Origin: Candidatus Intricatilinea gracilis
GTDB taxonomy: Bacteria > Pseudomonadota > Gammaproteobacteria > Burkholderiales > Burkholderiaceae_C
Direction of reading: 5' to 3'
Length of the DNA stretch: 64,000 bases
Assembly (NCBI GenBank): GCA_016702605.1
Contig: JADJDQ010000001.1
Location: forward strand, 620,001 to 684,000
Part shown: one piece after another, positions 33,830-42,191 of the stretch
How the letters are laid out: each line of letters opens with the position of its first letter
Numbering within the stretch: the first letter of the stretch is position 1
Notes under the pieces: generated by a model
What the model saw: only the letters and a program-made list of their open reading frames with translations
The model's database searches: none
What the model was told of the DNA's origin: nothing
Translations under genes and position numbers: made by a program

Positions 33830-33938
33830 GGGTGTTGACGCTGTTTCTCGCGAGACTGCGTCGCTGATTCTCTACGTCGAAACGTTGTGGCTAGGTCAAA
33901 GGCACATTGCTTTCCACAACATCATCTGAGGGGAGGCT

Positions 33939-36900
33939 ATGGCAACGCTGACGCAGGTACACACACCGAAAGAACCTTGCGCACTGCATGTCATCTTTGT
34001 TCACGGCCTCGGTGGGGAGGCGCGATCGACCTGGATGCATAACCCAGCGGACCACACGACACTTTGGCCACTCTGGATTGGGGAAGATGTTGAATGCAAC
34101 GTTTGGGTGGCGGGGTATGGTGCCGCGCTCTCAGCCTGGACAGACGCGGCCATGCATCTCACCGATCTCGGCGAAACCTTGTTCGCAGCACTGCAGTCAG
34201 AACCGAGTCTCAAAGGTCGTAGATTGGTATTGATTGGCCACAGCCTTGGCGGCTTGGTCATCAAATCGGGAATGACTCAAGCGGCAGCACTCGGCGATGC
34301 ACGGCGAATCGAATTGTTGGACACAATTGCTGGGGTCGCATTTATCGGGACGCCTCACCAGGGCTCAAGTCTGGCGACAGTAGCGGCCAATCTACGCTTC
34401 CTCCTCAGAACCAATCCTCAAGTCACCAATATGGTGAACGATGATGCATGGCTTAAGTTGCTGAACGGACAGTTTCGCAACCTACAAGTCCAGCGCCGAT
34501 TTACAGTGCGCGTTTTCTTTGAGACCAAAGGTGTCCTTGTCGGTCGGCGAATACTCGGTTTCTCATTTGGGCCGCGAAAGCTGATTGTTGACCGCAACAG
34601 CAGCGACCCCGGCATCGCAGGGGTCACACCGACGGGCATTGAAGGCGATCACTTCGAGATCGCCAAGCCTAGATCGCGCCTTGAGCTTGCGCATAGAGTA
34701 TTGGTCGACTTCCTAGCTGGGGTTCGTGCAGTTCCATCCGTCGCCCTTCCAGTGGCATACCCACGCGCGGCTTGGTCTGACAAGGATGACCTATCGACAA
34801 AATTGCGCAATGCGTCAGCGCAATTGCTGAGTTGGCCAAGCACACTATCAGACGGCACCTGGCTTACTCGCCCCGAACTCGACGCACTAATTTCCAGTTT
34901 CGATGCTACGACGACGAGCACACACTTCCTGCTTGGCGATCCAGGTTGCGGCAAATCGGCCCTGCTGGTCCGGTTGGCGCAGGCAAAGCAGGCCATCGGA
35001 TGGAGTGTTCTCGCTATAAAGGCAGACCGCTTGCCTCCTGACTTGCGGGATCGCACCGGGCTAACCCGGCATTTGGATCTCGGCACAGATACAGCGGCAG
35101 TCTTGCGGCTGCTTGCAAACCATGGTCCAGTACTCGTGGTCATTGATCAAGTTGATGCATTGGCCGACCTAGTCGTACAGCAGTCTGCGCGATTGCGTGT
35201 ATTGCTCGACCTTGTCCAGGACCTCTCCGATGTACCCAATGTACATACTGTGATCTCCTGTCGTAGCTTTGAGCAAAAGCATGACCCAGCCCTTAGAAAT
35301 CTCGATGCTACGGTGCTGAATTTGGAGTTGCCAAAGTGGTCAGAAGTTTCGACAGTTTTGACTGACCGAGGCCTCCAAGCCGACGCTTGGAATCAAGAAC
35401 TTCAGCAGGTCCTACGGTCTCCTCACGCCTTGGATATATTTCTATCGTTGTTGGAAGGGGTAACTGAACCAGCGGCCCTGAAGAGCTTCCAAGGCCTTCT
35501 AGAGAGGCAATGGGCGACGCAAGTACTCACCGATACCAGTGGTAAGCGCCGGGCCACGCTACGGTACTTGGCGAAACTGATGGCAGAACGCGAAGTGCTT
35601 GGGCTGCCATTGGCTGTAGTAGAGGACCACTTCTTAGAGATTCAGGCACTAGCGGCAACTGGTCTGCTTCGTCTTGACCACAGTCCCGGTCGGGTAGAGT
35701 TTCGGCACCAAACGCTGTACGAGTTTGTCCGAGCACGCAGTTTTCTGGAGGAGGGGGGCAGCCTTACCGAAACCGTGCGATTGCATCAAGGCAGCCTGCG
35801 CATCCGCCCTCAGTTGTGGCATGCACTCGGATACTTCCGAGGCGCAAGCCCTGAAGACTACGACGCAGAGATTGGGAGGCTATGGGCGGCTGATCTGCGT
35901 CCACATCTAAAGATGCTTCTGATTGAATTCTTAGGGCGGCAGACGGCGCCGATGCCCGCCGAGAATCGACTGGTAGTACAGGCACTGGCGGACAAATGGT
36001 TTCTACCTAGATTCCTGGGCGCAGCCATCGGAAGCCCGGGATGGTTCTCACTTCTTGTGCCAACACACCTGCCTGCATTGATGTCGCTTCCACACGAACA
36101 GGCCCAAGTGCTGCTGCCATTGCTTCGTCAGGCGTTGCATTTTGACGTTGACAATGTCATTGACTTGGTAAGCCGGCAATGGCTAGGGGACCAAACTAGA
36201 GACTTGTTGTCCTGGCAGGTACTGGGCGGCGGCGACTTGGTGCCGCGAGTAGGTCCGTGGTTGGATGCCCTCGTACTGATTGCTGGACGAACGCCAATCT
36301 CGGAGTGGGCCATTGCTTACCTAGCAGGGGTGGTAAGCGCAGCACTACCCGACGAAGCTCCAAGGCTCGTGGCGGCTTGGCTCAATCGTCAAATTCCAGG
36401 GACAAGCGCTTCGCAGTTTCCGGCATCCGCTTCCGATGAGGACTCCGCTGCCATCGTGTCCAAAGAGGTTGAGTCCATTCTCCAAGTGCGCCAGTTCCAC
36501 GACTTGGAGGCAATCGCTGAGGCATCCCCAAGGGTTTTTATTCTCTCGATATGGCCAATCCTGATTAAAGCATTGCAACTCTGCATGTCCGATGTATCCA
36601 ATGTTGTGGTCAGCTATCGGCAAAGTCGTGGGTTAAGCTTCCAAGAATTGGGCGATGATGAGTCCCGCCAAGAACGACCACTATTGCGATCAATTCAAGT
36701 AGCCGCGGAAGCATGGGCAAAATCCGATGCAGCAGGCTATCTTGACTTCGCGGACGAAAATGCGGCATCTGATTTACTAATCGTGCATCGCATTCTGTCT
36801 GTTGGCCGCCTGTGCACTGCAAGTCAATTTCCAACGCGGCAATTCGCCTATTTGGTCTCGGACCCAAGGCGGCTTGTACTCGGCCCTTACACCGATGTTC

Positions 36901-38726
36901 ACAAGGAAAGCATCGCGCTGATCGCAGCAACCAGTCCTTTTCTTGATAGGGTGAGCCTTGATCATTTAGAAAAGGTGCTTGTAAATTGGGACTACTATGC
37001 GGGCTGCAAGCAGGTAGATGCTGACGCCAGTGTTCGATACCACCGACTGCAATGGGCAAGGCAGCATCGCCTACGGCTAATGCGTGCAGTGCCAATTGCG
37101 CACCGTAGTCCTGATCTGCAGCGACTGGTAGTCGAGGAAGAGCGCGCCTTCCCGGGGTTAGCGAACCACGACGTTCATTTCACTGGGGCCCAGTGGATTG
37201 GGAGCCCGGTCAGCGCAGACCAAATGGCGAAGGCCACAGATGCCGATGTCTTAAATGTATTCAGCGAATTGACTGACGAGTCAGCATGGGATCATCCGAG
37301 GCATCGCATGAAGGGTGGTGCAATCCAAGCAGGTCGAGAACTAGCCAACCTCGCAAAGAAAGACCTAGCCAAGGCTCTTCGAATCGTCCGAGGGCTTGAG
37401 CCATGCCGAAATGAGATTCCGGTTGCCACCGTGTTACGCGAACTCGTCCCGGCCGGACTTGCCACCCCTCTGTTCTATTCCTTAGTGGCTGAGCTTGAAG
37501 ACAAGGGGTTTGTTAGCGCAGATTTCCGGCGTGACGCTGCGTATGCAGTTGCAAGCGTCGCCAGCAAGGAATCCCCAGTTCCAGATGCGTTAATCGACCG
37601 AATGGAGTGTTGGCTGTATACACTCACTCTTGAGTCGTCCCACATCGATGATAATTATAGCGAGGCCCATCGATCGTCATTGTTGTGGGATCGGGGAGCG
37701 CTAGCCGCACTCCCGAACGGGAACTATCCCACGCTCAGCGCATTATCAGAGTCATGCCTTTTATCAACGCCTCCACGGGTCGAGCGCTGGTTAGGGATTC
37801 TTGAACGCCATGTTGCTCGAAATGAATCAATAAGGGTGTGGGAAGCCCTACTCCAACGGGAGTTGATCAACCTACGGATTGCAGACCGCTCAAGGGTTGA
37901 ATCGTTAATCGACAAATTATTGGAGGTGGGACCCGCCATCGTGAACGGTCAGGGGTGGATTCACTTCGTTGCTCATGCCTATCACTGGGCATCCGCTTCA
38001 GCAATACAACGTTGGATTGGTCGTACATTCGAGGGCGCAATAAACGGTCAGGGTGCTGGTGAGTTGATAGGCTTGCGACACGCCCAATTCCCTGCTGAGA
38101 GTTGGGCGCGCGAGCTAGCTCATTCAGTTGCGCGTGGCACGTCCCCGACTACCGCACTTGGCCTGGCCCATTCTGTTGCTCATTTGTGGCATCTACCGAT
38201 TACAAGACCAGTCGTTCATCCACTAATGTTGCAGTTGCTTTGCAGTTCCGATGAGCAGATCTTGACTGCCCTGTCGGCGGTTTTCCAAAATGATGGCTTC
38301 GTCGCTGACACAGAAACGAGAGAGTTGCTGGAAGCGTTCGTAGCATATCCAAACGTACTAAAGAACGGTCGCGCTGAAAACCTTCCTGAATTGCTAGCCA
38401 AGTTGGTAACCGCTGAGCCGGGGCGAGTTTGCCGTGTCGCCCATGCGCTACTTGAAACTGCAGGCGATCAAATGGGAAACATCGCAACTTCTTGGTATCT
38501 CAGTACCGAGTGGCTGCTAGATATTGCCTTGCAACTCCAAGACATGGGGACGTCGGAGCGCGCTGCTGGCTCGACGCTCTTTGAGCGCATGCTGGAGTTC
38601 AACATGCCGCAGGCTAGAGAGATGACGCTCAATTTGGACAAGCGTATGCCGGTAGGCGACAGCCCGCGATCACCTGTGAGACGACGGTCACGTGCGAAAC
38701 CGCTAAGAGCACGTCGACGCACTTAA
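33939..38726 (+). CDS. Alpha/beta-hydrolase-STAND NTPase giant protein (putative anti-phage NLR-like receptor)
   Basis: Protein of 1,595 residues. Residues 15-260 form a SERAC1/DUF676-like hydrolase: VIFVHGLGG (18-26), nucleophile elbow GHSLGG with Ser about 102, and EGDHFEIAKP with the likely catalytic His about 238. Residues 310-470 are a STAND P-loop NTPase: Walker A GDPGCGKS (333-340), Walker B VLVVIDQVDAL (398-408), then TVISCRSFE. The remaining ~1,100 residues are long helical, repeat-like sequence without a clear known domain, the expected sensor. An effector-NTPase-sensor order is the plan of NLR/Avs immune proteins. Strong ribosome-binding site GAGGGGAGG; GC and codon use are clearly lower than neighbours, indicating transfer. 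It stands alone between T6SS genes. Confidence 0.75.
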   Translation: MATLTQVHTPKEPCALHVIFVHGLGGEARSTWMHNPADHTTLWPLWIGEDVECNVWVAGYGAALSAWTDAAMHLTDLGETLFAALQSEPSLKGRRLVLIGHSLGGLVIKSGMTQAAALGDARRIELLDTIAGVAFIGTPHQGSSLATVAANLRFLLRTNPQVTNMVNDDAWLKLLNGQFRNLQVQRRFTVRVFFETKGVLVGRRILGFSFGPRKLIVDRNSSDPGIAGVTPTGIEGDHFEIAKPRSRLELAHRVLVDFLAGVRAVPSVALPVAYPRAAWSDKDDLSTKLRNASAQLLSWPSTLSDGTWLTRPELDALISSFDATTTSTHFLLGDPGCGKSALLVRLAQAKQAIGWSVLAIKADRLPPDLRDRTGLTRHLDLGTDTAAVLRLLANHGPVLVVIDQVDALADLVVQQSARLRVLLDLVQDLSDVPNVHTVISCRSFEQKHDPALRNLDATVLNLELPKWSEVSTVLTDRGLQADAWNQELQQVLRSPHALDIFLSLLEGVTEPAALKSFQGLLERQWATQVLTDTSGKRRATLRYLAKLMAEREVLGLPLAVVEDHFLEIQALAATGLLRLDHSPGRVEFRHQTLYEFVRARSFLEEGGSLTETVRLHQGSLRIRPQLWHALGYFRGASPEDYDAEIGRLWAADLRPHLKMLLIEFLGRQTAPMPAENRLVVQALADKWFLPRFLGAAIGSPGWFSLLVPTHLPALMSLPHEQAQVLLPLLRQALHFDVDNVIDLVSRQWLGDQTRDLLSWQVLGGGDLVPRVGPWLDALVLIAGRTPISEWAIAYLAGVVSAALPDEAPRLVAAWLNRQIPGTSASQFPASASDEDSAAIVSKEVESILQVRQFHDLEAIAEASPRVFILSIWPILIKALQLCMSDVSNVVVSYRQSRGLSFQELGDDESRQERPLLRSIQVAAEAWAKSDAAGYLDFADENAASDLLIVHRILSVGRLCTASQFPTRQFAYLVSDPRRLVLGPYTDVHKESIALIAATSPFLDRVSLDHLEKVLVNWDYYAGCKQVDADASVRYHRLQWARQHRLRLMRAVPIAHRSPDLQRLVVEEERAFPGLANHDVHFTGAQWIGSPVSADQMAKATDADVLNVFSELTDESAWDHPRHRMKGGAIQAGRELANLAKKDLAKALRIVRGLEPCRNEIPVATVLRELVPAGLATPLFYSLVAELEDKGFVSADFRRDAAYAVASVASKESPVPDALIDRMECWLYTLTLESSHIDDNYSEAHRSSLLWDRGALAALPNGNYPTLSALSESCLLSTPPRVERWLGILERHVARNESIRVWEALLQRELINLRIADRSRVESLIDKLLEVGPAIVNGQGWIHFVAHAYHWASASAIQRWIGRTFEGAINGQGAGELIGLRHAQFPAESWARELAHSVARGTSPTTALGLAHSVAHLWHLPITRPVVHPLMLQLLCSSDEQILTALSAVFQNDGFVADTETRELLEAFVAYPNVLKNGRAENLPELLAKLVTAEPGRVCRVAHALLETAGDQMGNIATSWYLSTEWLLDIALQLQDMGTSERAAGSTLFERMLEFNMPQAREMTLNLDKRMPVGDSPRSPVRRRSRAKPLRARRRT

Positions 38727-38818
38727 CGGATCACAAAACACACATTCGCGGGCGCCTGCTTCCCCCGCTAGCGAAACTCAAATGTCGGTTTGCAAGCCTC
38801 ACCTTCACGGCGAGTCAA

Positions 38819-39224
38819 TCACACATTACTCGTCGCCCTAACCTCCTCAATCGTCGTATGCCCCGCCAGCACCTTGTCGATGCCGTTCTGGCGCAGGGTG
38901 CGCATGCCTTCGCGCAGGGCCACCTGGTAGAGGGTGTCGGCGGTGGCGCCGGTCTGGATCTGGTGGCGCAGTTCGCGGCTGGTGACCATCAGTTCGTGCA
39001 GGCCTGTGCGGCCCTTGTAGCCGCTGTTGCCGCAGTGCGGGCAGCCGGGGCTGCTGTAGACGAGCAGCTTGCCGTCGCGCCCGTGGCGGGCGAGCCAGCC
39101 TTGGTAGACGTCGTCGCGGGTTTCGGGCGGCGCGGCTTCGTCGCCGTAGGCGTGCAGGTGGTCGGCGAGTAGTTCGTCGACTTCGTCCTTGGTGGCCGGG
39201 CGGCTGGTGCGGCAGGCTAGGCAC
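38819..39224 (-). pseudogene. Truncated 3' copy of the gspE/pilB-like ATPase gene
   Basis: Encodes the last ~134 residues of the ATPase at 47570-50322 (GYKGRTGLHELMVTSREL...IEEVRATSNV) and aligns base-for-base with 47570-47975, at an offset of exactly 8,751. About 355 bases are almost identical. The last 13 codons before the conserved NV-stop carry 14 differences in 39 bases, all but one (Thr for Ser) synonymous. Homology ends abruptly at 39224 (GGCAC). There is no start codon or N-terminal part, so it is a relic of recombination rather than a gene. Confidence 0.9.
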
Positions 39225-39250
39225 GCCCCACCATCGGGATCTTGCTCAGA

Positions 39251-39745
39251 TCAGACCGAGCCAATCGCTTCGAGCAAGGCCTGCACCGTCCAGATGGCGA
39301 AAGTCAGCGACTGGGCGCCGGAGATGCCGATCGTGTCGCGGACGGCAGCGAGAACCAGCAAATCCGCGTCGCCGGTAACGAGTGCTGCTGCATGGCCTGC
39401 CACGGCCAAGTGCAAGAACGGCAGGTCATGCGGATCGCGGCAGTCGGGCACCGTCGGGCGCGGGTCGGGGATGGCGACGACTTCGGTCCAGGGCAGGTAG
39501 TCGGCCAGGAGTTCCTGCTGCTCGGCGGGCGTGAGCTTGAACTTGGGGTAGGCCAGCACACGCACCAGTTCGCGGGCGGTGGTGGTGCTGACCAGGGGCA
39601 GCAGGCGGCCGGATTGCCAGGCCAGTCGCAGTTGCGCGGTTGGGCCGCGGGCGAACAGCAGGGCCGAGACGATGACGTTGGTGTCGAGCACCACGCGCAA
39701 TGGGTCGGCGGTTTGAATCGGCGTCGGCACGGTGGGTGCGCTCAC
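39251..39745 (-). CDS. PIN-domain toxin of a toxin-antitoxin pair (COG1569-like)
   Basis: Putative RNase toxin of 164 residues. The PIN fold is marked by RVVLDTNVIVSALLF with the first catalytic Asp, then an acidic TTTARELVRVL with Glu, then DPHDLPFLHLAVAGHAAALVTGD with the remaining acidic residues. The N-terminal ~15 residues are a Pro/Thr extension. Its start overlaps the antitoxin stop by 4 bases (ATGA), the usual order antitoxin-toxin. It could cleave tRNA or mRNA as VapC proteins do; the target is unknown. Codon use is chromosomal, unlike the STAND gene next to it. Confidence 0.85.
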   Translation of the reverse strand: MSAPTVPTPIQTADPLRVVLDTNVIVSALLFARGPTAQLRLAWQSGRLLPLVSTTTARELVRVLAYPKFKLTPAEQQELLADYLPWTEVVAIPDPRPTVPDCRDPHDLPFLHLAVAGHAAALVTGDADLLVLAAVRDTIGISGAQSLTFAIWTVQALLEAIGSV

Positions 39746-39966
39746 GCTGCGCTGCGGGCCCAGGTGACGGCGTCGGCGATGTCGGATTCGGTGAGGTCGA
39801 GTTCGGCCAGTTTGGCGCGCACGGCGTCGCCGCGCTGGATGCGCACTGGCGTGAGGACGATGCGGCCGTCCTGGGCCGTGACTTCGAAGTATTCGGCGGG
39901 CCCGACCGCCTGGATGACGGCCTTGGGCAGGGTCAGCTGGTTCTTGGCGGTGAGTTTGGCGAGCAT
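39742..39966 (-). CDS. AbrB/MazE-family antitoxin
   Basis: A 74-residue SpoVT/AbrB swapped-hairpin DNA-binding antitoxin: MLAKLTAKNQLTLPKAVIQA is the classic opening, followed by EYFEVTAQDGRIVLTPVR and a helical C-terminus (LAELDLTESDIADAVTWARS) that would bind the PIN toxin. The ATG at 39966 begins the conserved fold; the frame open further upstream crosses the operator and is not used. The pair should autoregulate through the palindrome just upstream. Confidence 0.85.
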   Translation of the reverse strand: MLAKLTAKNQLTLPKAVIQAVGPAEYFEVTAQDGRIVLTPVRIQRGDAVRAKLAELDLTESDIADAVTWARSAA

Positions 39967-39975
39967 GGCGTTCGT

Positions 39976-40003
39976 CGCTAAGTAAGGAATCCTTACTTTA
40001 GCG
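39976..40003 (-). promoter_or_regulatory. Palindromic operator of the toxin-antitoxin operon
   Basis: GTAAGGA-A-TCCTTAC (39982-39996) is a perfect 7+1+7 palindrome, flanked by CGCTAA (39976-39981) and TTAGCG (39998-40003), which extend the symmetry. It lies 10 bases before the antitoxin start, where an AbrB-type dimer would repress its own transcription. Confidence 0.7.
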
Positions 40004-40158
40004 GATTGCGGTTTGCGCCGCCTGGCGGCCCCTCGGCAGCGTCTCGTCTGCACGAAAACGGCGCTGCGTCGACCGAAGGAAAACCCGGGCAGTGCGGGTC
40101 GGGAAGCTCGAATAGCGTTGCATACAATTCATCGCAACTCATTCGGTCCGCACGCGAC

Positions 40159-40635
40159 GTGTTTCACTCGATCAGTCTTTTCGCCTTTCTGTACCTGTTC
40201 TGGCTGCTGTTGTCGGGGTTCTTCACCCCGTTTCTGCTTTCGGCCGGGGTGGGGTGCGCGCTGGCGGTGGTGTGGTTTGCCCGGCGCATGGACGTGGTCG
40301 ATCACGAGGGGCATCCGATCCGGCTGGGGCTGCGGGCGGTGTCGTACTGGCCCTGGCTGCTCAAGGAGATCGTCAAGTCGGCCTGGGACGTGAGCAAGAT
40401 CATCCTGAGCCCGAAGATGCCGATCAGCCCGACGCTGGTGCGGTTCAAGCCGACGCAAAAGACCGATGTGGGGCTGGTGATCCATGCCCAGTCGATCACG
40501 TTGACGCCGGGCACGATCACCATCGAGGCGGGGCCCGACGAGTTTCTGGTGCACGGCCTGACGCGCAGCGGGGCCCAGGGTGTGGTCGACAGCGAGATGG
40601 ATCGCCGTGCCACGGCCTGCGAGGGCCAGCCATGA
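40159..40635 (+). CDS. mrpE: Mrp-type cation/proton antiporter subunit E
   Basis: Small membrane subunit of the multi-subunit Na+(K+)/H+ antiporter. The GTG at 40159 yields MFHSISLFAFLYLFWLLLSG, the usual two-helix N-terminus, and 158 residues, the family length. The open frame begins earlier, but the extra 51 residues are not membrane-like. The C-terminal soluble half has SITLTPGTITIEA and VHGL, typical of MrpE. It overlaps mrpF by 4 bases (ATGA) and is the first gene of a tightly packed ten-gene operon, 40.2-47.6 kb. Confidence 0.9.
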   Translation: MFHSISLFAFLYLFWLLLSGFFTPFLLSAGVGCALAVVWFARRMDVVDHEGHPIRLGLRAVSYWPWLLKEIVKSAWDVSKIILSPKMPISPTLVRFKPTQKTDVGLVIHAQSITLTPGTITIEAGPDEFLVHGLTRSGAQGVVDSEMDRRATACEGQP

Positions 40636-40919
40636 TGTTCGCGGTTGCGGCACTGGCGTTGCTGGTGACGATCACGCTGGCACTGGTGCGGGCCGCCCTG
40701 GGGCCGACGGTGTTCGACCGGGCGCAGGCTGCCAACACGGTGGGGACGGTGGCGATGCTGCTGCTGGCGGTGCTGGGGTTTCTCAATGGCCGCCCCGAGT
40801 TTCTCGATCTGGCCATCGTCTACGGCCTGCTCAACGTGATCGGCACGATCGCGGTGCTGAAGTACTTCCGCCAAGGTGATCTGGGCGATCCGGGCATCGA
40901 CGAGGGGCCGGCCAAGTGA
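40632..40919 (+). CDS. mrpF: Mrp antiporter subunit F
   Basis: A 95-residue protein with three membrane helices. RAALGPTVFDRAQAANTVGT is the MrpF core ('GPT..DR..A.N..G'), and the third helix carries FLDLAIVYGLLNVIGTIAVL. Start and stop overlap the neighbours mrpE and mrpG by 4 bases each, showing translational coupling. The subunit is needed for assembly of the complex in studied systems. Confidence 0.92.
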   Translation: MMFAVAALALLVTITLALVRAALGPTVFDRAQAANTVGTVAMLLLAVLGFLNGRPEFLDLAIVYGLLNVIGTIAVLKYFRQGDLGDPGIDEGPAK

Positions 40920-41245
40920 CGTTGCTGATCGATGTGCTGAGCTGGGCCTGTCTGGTGGGCGGTGGGTTTTTCTGCGTGGTGGGTGCCGTCGGCATGTTGC
41001 GTATGCCCGACTTCTACACCCGCATGCATGCGGCCAGCGTGATCGAGACGCTCGGCGCCGGTCTGATCCTGCTCGGCCTTGCTCTGCAGGCGGGCCCGAC
41101 GCTGGTGGCGGTGAAGCTGCTGATGGTGGGCGTGTTGATCTTCTTTGCCAGCCCGACGGCCACCCACGCCCTGGCGCGTGCGGCGATGGTGCGTGGCCTG
41201 AAGCCGTTGTTGTCCGACGAGGAGCACGAGCCATCGAAACCCTGA
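40916..41245 (+). CDS. mrpG: Mrp antiporter subunit G
   Basis: A 109-residue protein with three helices, starting GTG at the mrpF stop. GAVGMLRMPDFYTRMHAASV is the strongly conserved MrpG/MnhG/PhaG signature ('G..G..R.PD.Y.R.HA'). The last part, SPTATHALARAA, is the usual third-helix end. Part of the continuous operon. Confidence 0.93.
   Translation: MTLLIDVLSWACLVGGGFFCVVGAVGMLRMPDFYTRMHAASVIETLGAGLILLGLALQAGPTLVAVKLLMVGVLIFFASPTATHALARAAMVRGLKPLLSDEEHEPSKP
41219..41235 (+). promoter_or_regulatory. Shine-Dalgarno that points to an AUC start
   Basis: GAGGAG (41219-41224) stands eight bases before ATC at 41233, exactly where the next protein's conserved N-terminus begins (IETLIINVLLVL). No ATG, GTG or TTG occurs in this frame at that place; the first alternatives are GTG 41254 and ATG 41269, which lack such a site. 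Confidence 0.45.
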
Positions 41246-41769
41246 TCATCAATGTGCTGCTGGTGCTGATGGCGGTCTCCGTGGTGGTGATCGCGCGCAG
41301 TCGCAACCTGTTCGGCGTGATCGTGCTCGGCGGCTTGTACAGCTTCCTGATGGCCACGGTGCTGGTGGCGATGGACGCGGTGGACGTGGCGATGACCGAG
41401 GCGTCGGTCGGCGCGGGCATTTCCACGGTCTTGCTGCTGGGGGCCTTGTACCTGTGCAAGAGTGAGGAGGCCCGGCCCGTGCAGAAGCCCTGGCTGCCGC
41501 TGGCCGTGTCGCTGGCCGTGGGTGTGATGCTGGTGTACGGCACGCTCGGGCTGCCCGAGTTCTCCGACCCCGAGGCGCCGATCCACGTGCATGTGGTGCC
41601 GCGCTACCTGAACGAGATCAAGACGGAAGTCGACGTGCCGAACGTCGTGACCGCCGTGCTGGCCAGTTACCGCGGTTACGACACCTTCGGCGAGACGACC
41701 GTGGTGTTCACCGCGGGCGCCGGTGTCATCGCCTTGTTGCGCCGCCGGCGCAAGGATCGCAAGCCATGA
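41233..41769 (+). CDS. Mrp antiporter MbhD/DUF4040-type subunit (C-terminal part of MrpA)
   Basis: Corresponds to the C-terminal section of MrpA, here a separate gene. Residues 1-85 form three helices with the MbhD/DUF4040 motif MDAVDVAMTEASVGAGIST. The rest (LAVSLAVGVMLVYGTLGLPE..., then YLNEIKTEVDVPNVVTAVLASYRGYDT) matches the MbhE-like end with the conserved DVPN...R.YDT. Start uncertain: ATC at 41233 after GAGGAG gives 178 residues, GTG at 41254 gives 171. It overlaps mrpB by 4 bases. Confidence 0.8.
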   Translation: METLIINVLLVLMAVSVVVIARSRNLFGVIVLGGLYSFLMATVLVAMDAVDVAMTEASVGAGISTVLLLGALYLCKSEEARPVQKPWLPLAVSLAVGVMLVYGTLGLPEFSDPEAPIHVHVVPRYLNEIKTEVDVPNVVTAVLASYRGYDTFGETTVVFTAGAGVIALLRRRRKDRKP

Positions 41770-42191
41770 GGTCGGATCTGGTCCTGCGGGTCATCGCAAA
41801 GCTGCTGATCCCGTTCATCCCGCTGTTTGCGCTGTATGTGCAGTTCCACGGCGATTTCGGCCCGGGCGGCGGCTTTCAGGCCGGCGTGATCCTGGCGGCG
41901 GCGGTGATCTTCTACGGCCTGATCTTCGGCCTGGCCGACGCGCGCAAGCTGGTGCCCGAGCCGGTGGTCGAGTCGATGATGGCTGTCGGTGTGCTGATCT
42001 ACGGCGGTGTGGGCGTTGCCAGCCTGCTGCTGGGCGGCAACTTTCTCGACTACTTCGTGCTCGACCACGACCCGGTGCACGGCCAGCACCGCGGCATCTT
42101 CTGGGTCGAGGTGGGCGTGGCCGTCACCGTCGCGGGCGTGATGCTGAAGATCTTCTACATGTTCGCCGACCGCGGCAAGGTGGACGAATGA
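41766..42191 (+). CDS. mrpB: Mrp antiporter subunit B
   Basis: A 141-residue protein with four helices. GDFGPGGGFQAGVILAAAVI is the MnhB/MrpB hallmark ('G...PGGGF..G'). The first helix RVIAKLLIPFIPLFALYVQF and the last GVAVTVAGVMLKIFYMF are usual. ATGA overlaps with both neighbours. Confidence 0.92.
   Translation: MRSDLVLRVIAKLLIPFIPLFALYVQFHGDFGPGGGFQAGVILAAAVIFYGLIFGLADARKLVPEPVVESMMAVGVLIYGGVGVASLLLGGNFLDYFVLDHDPVHGQHRGIFWVEVGVAVTVAGVMLKIFYMFADRGKVDE

Noticed and set aside
40006..40158. Upstream extension of mrpE
   Set aside because: The extra 51 residues are polar and start inside the toxin-antitoxin control region; the GTG at 40159 gives the family N-terminus.
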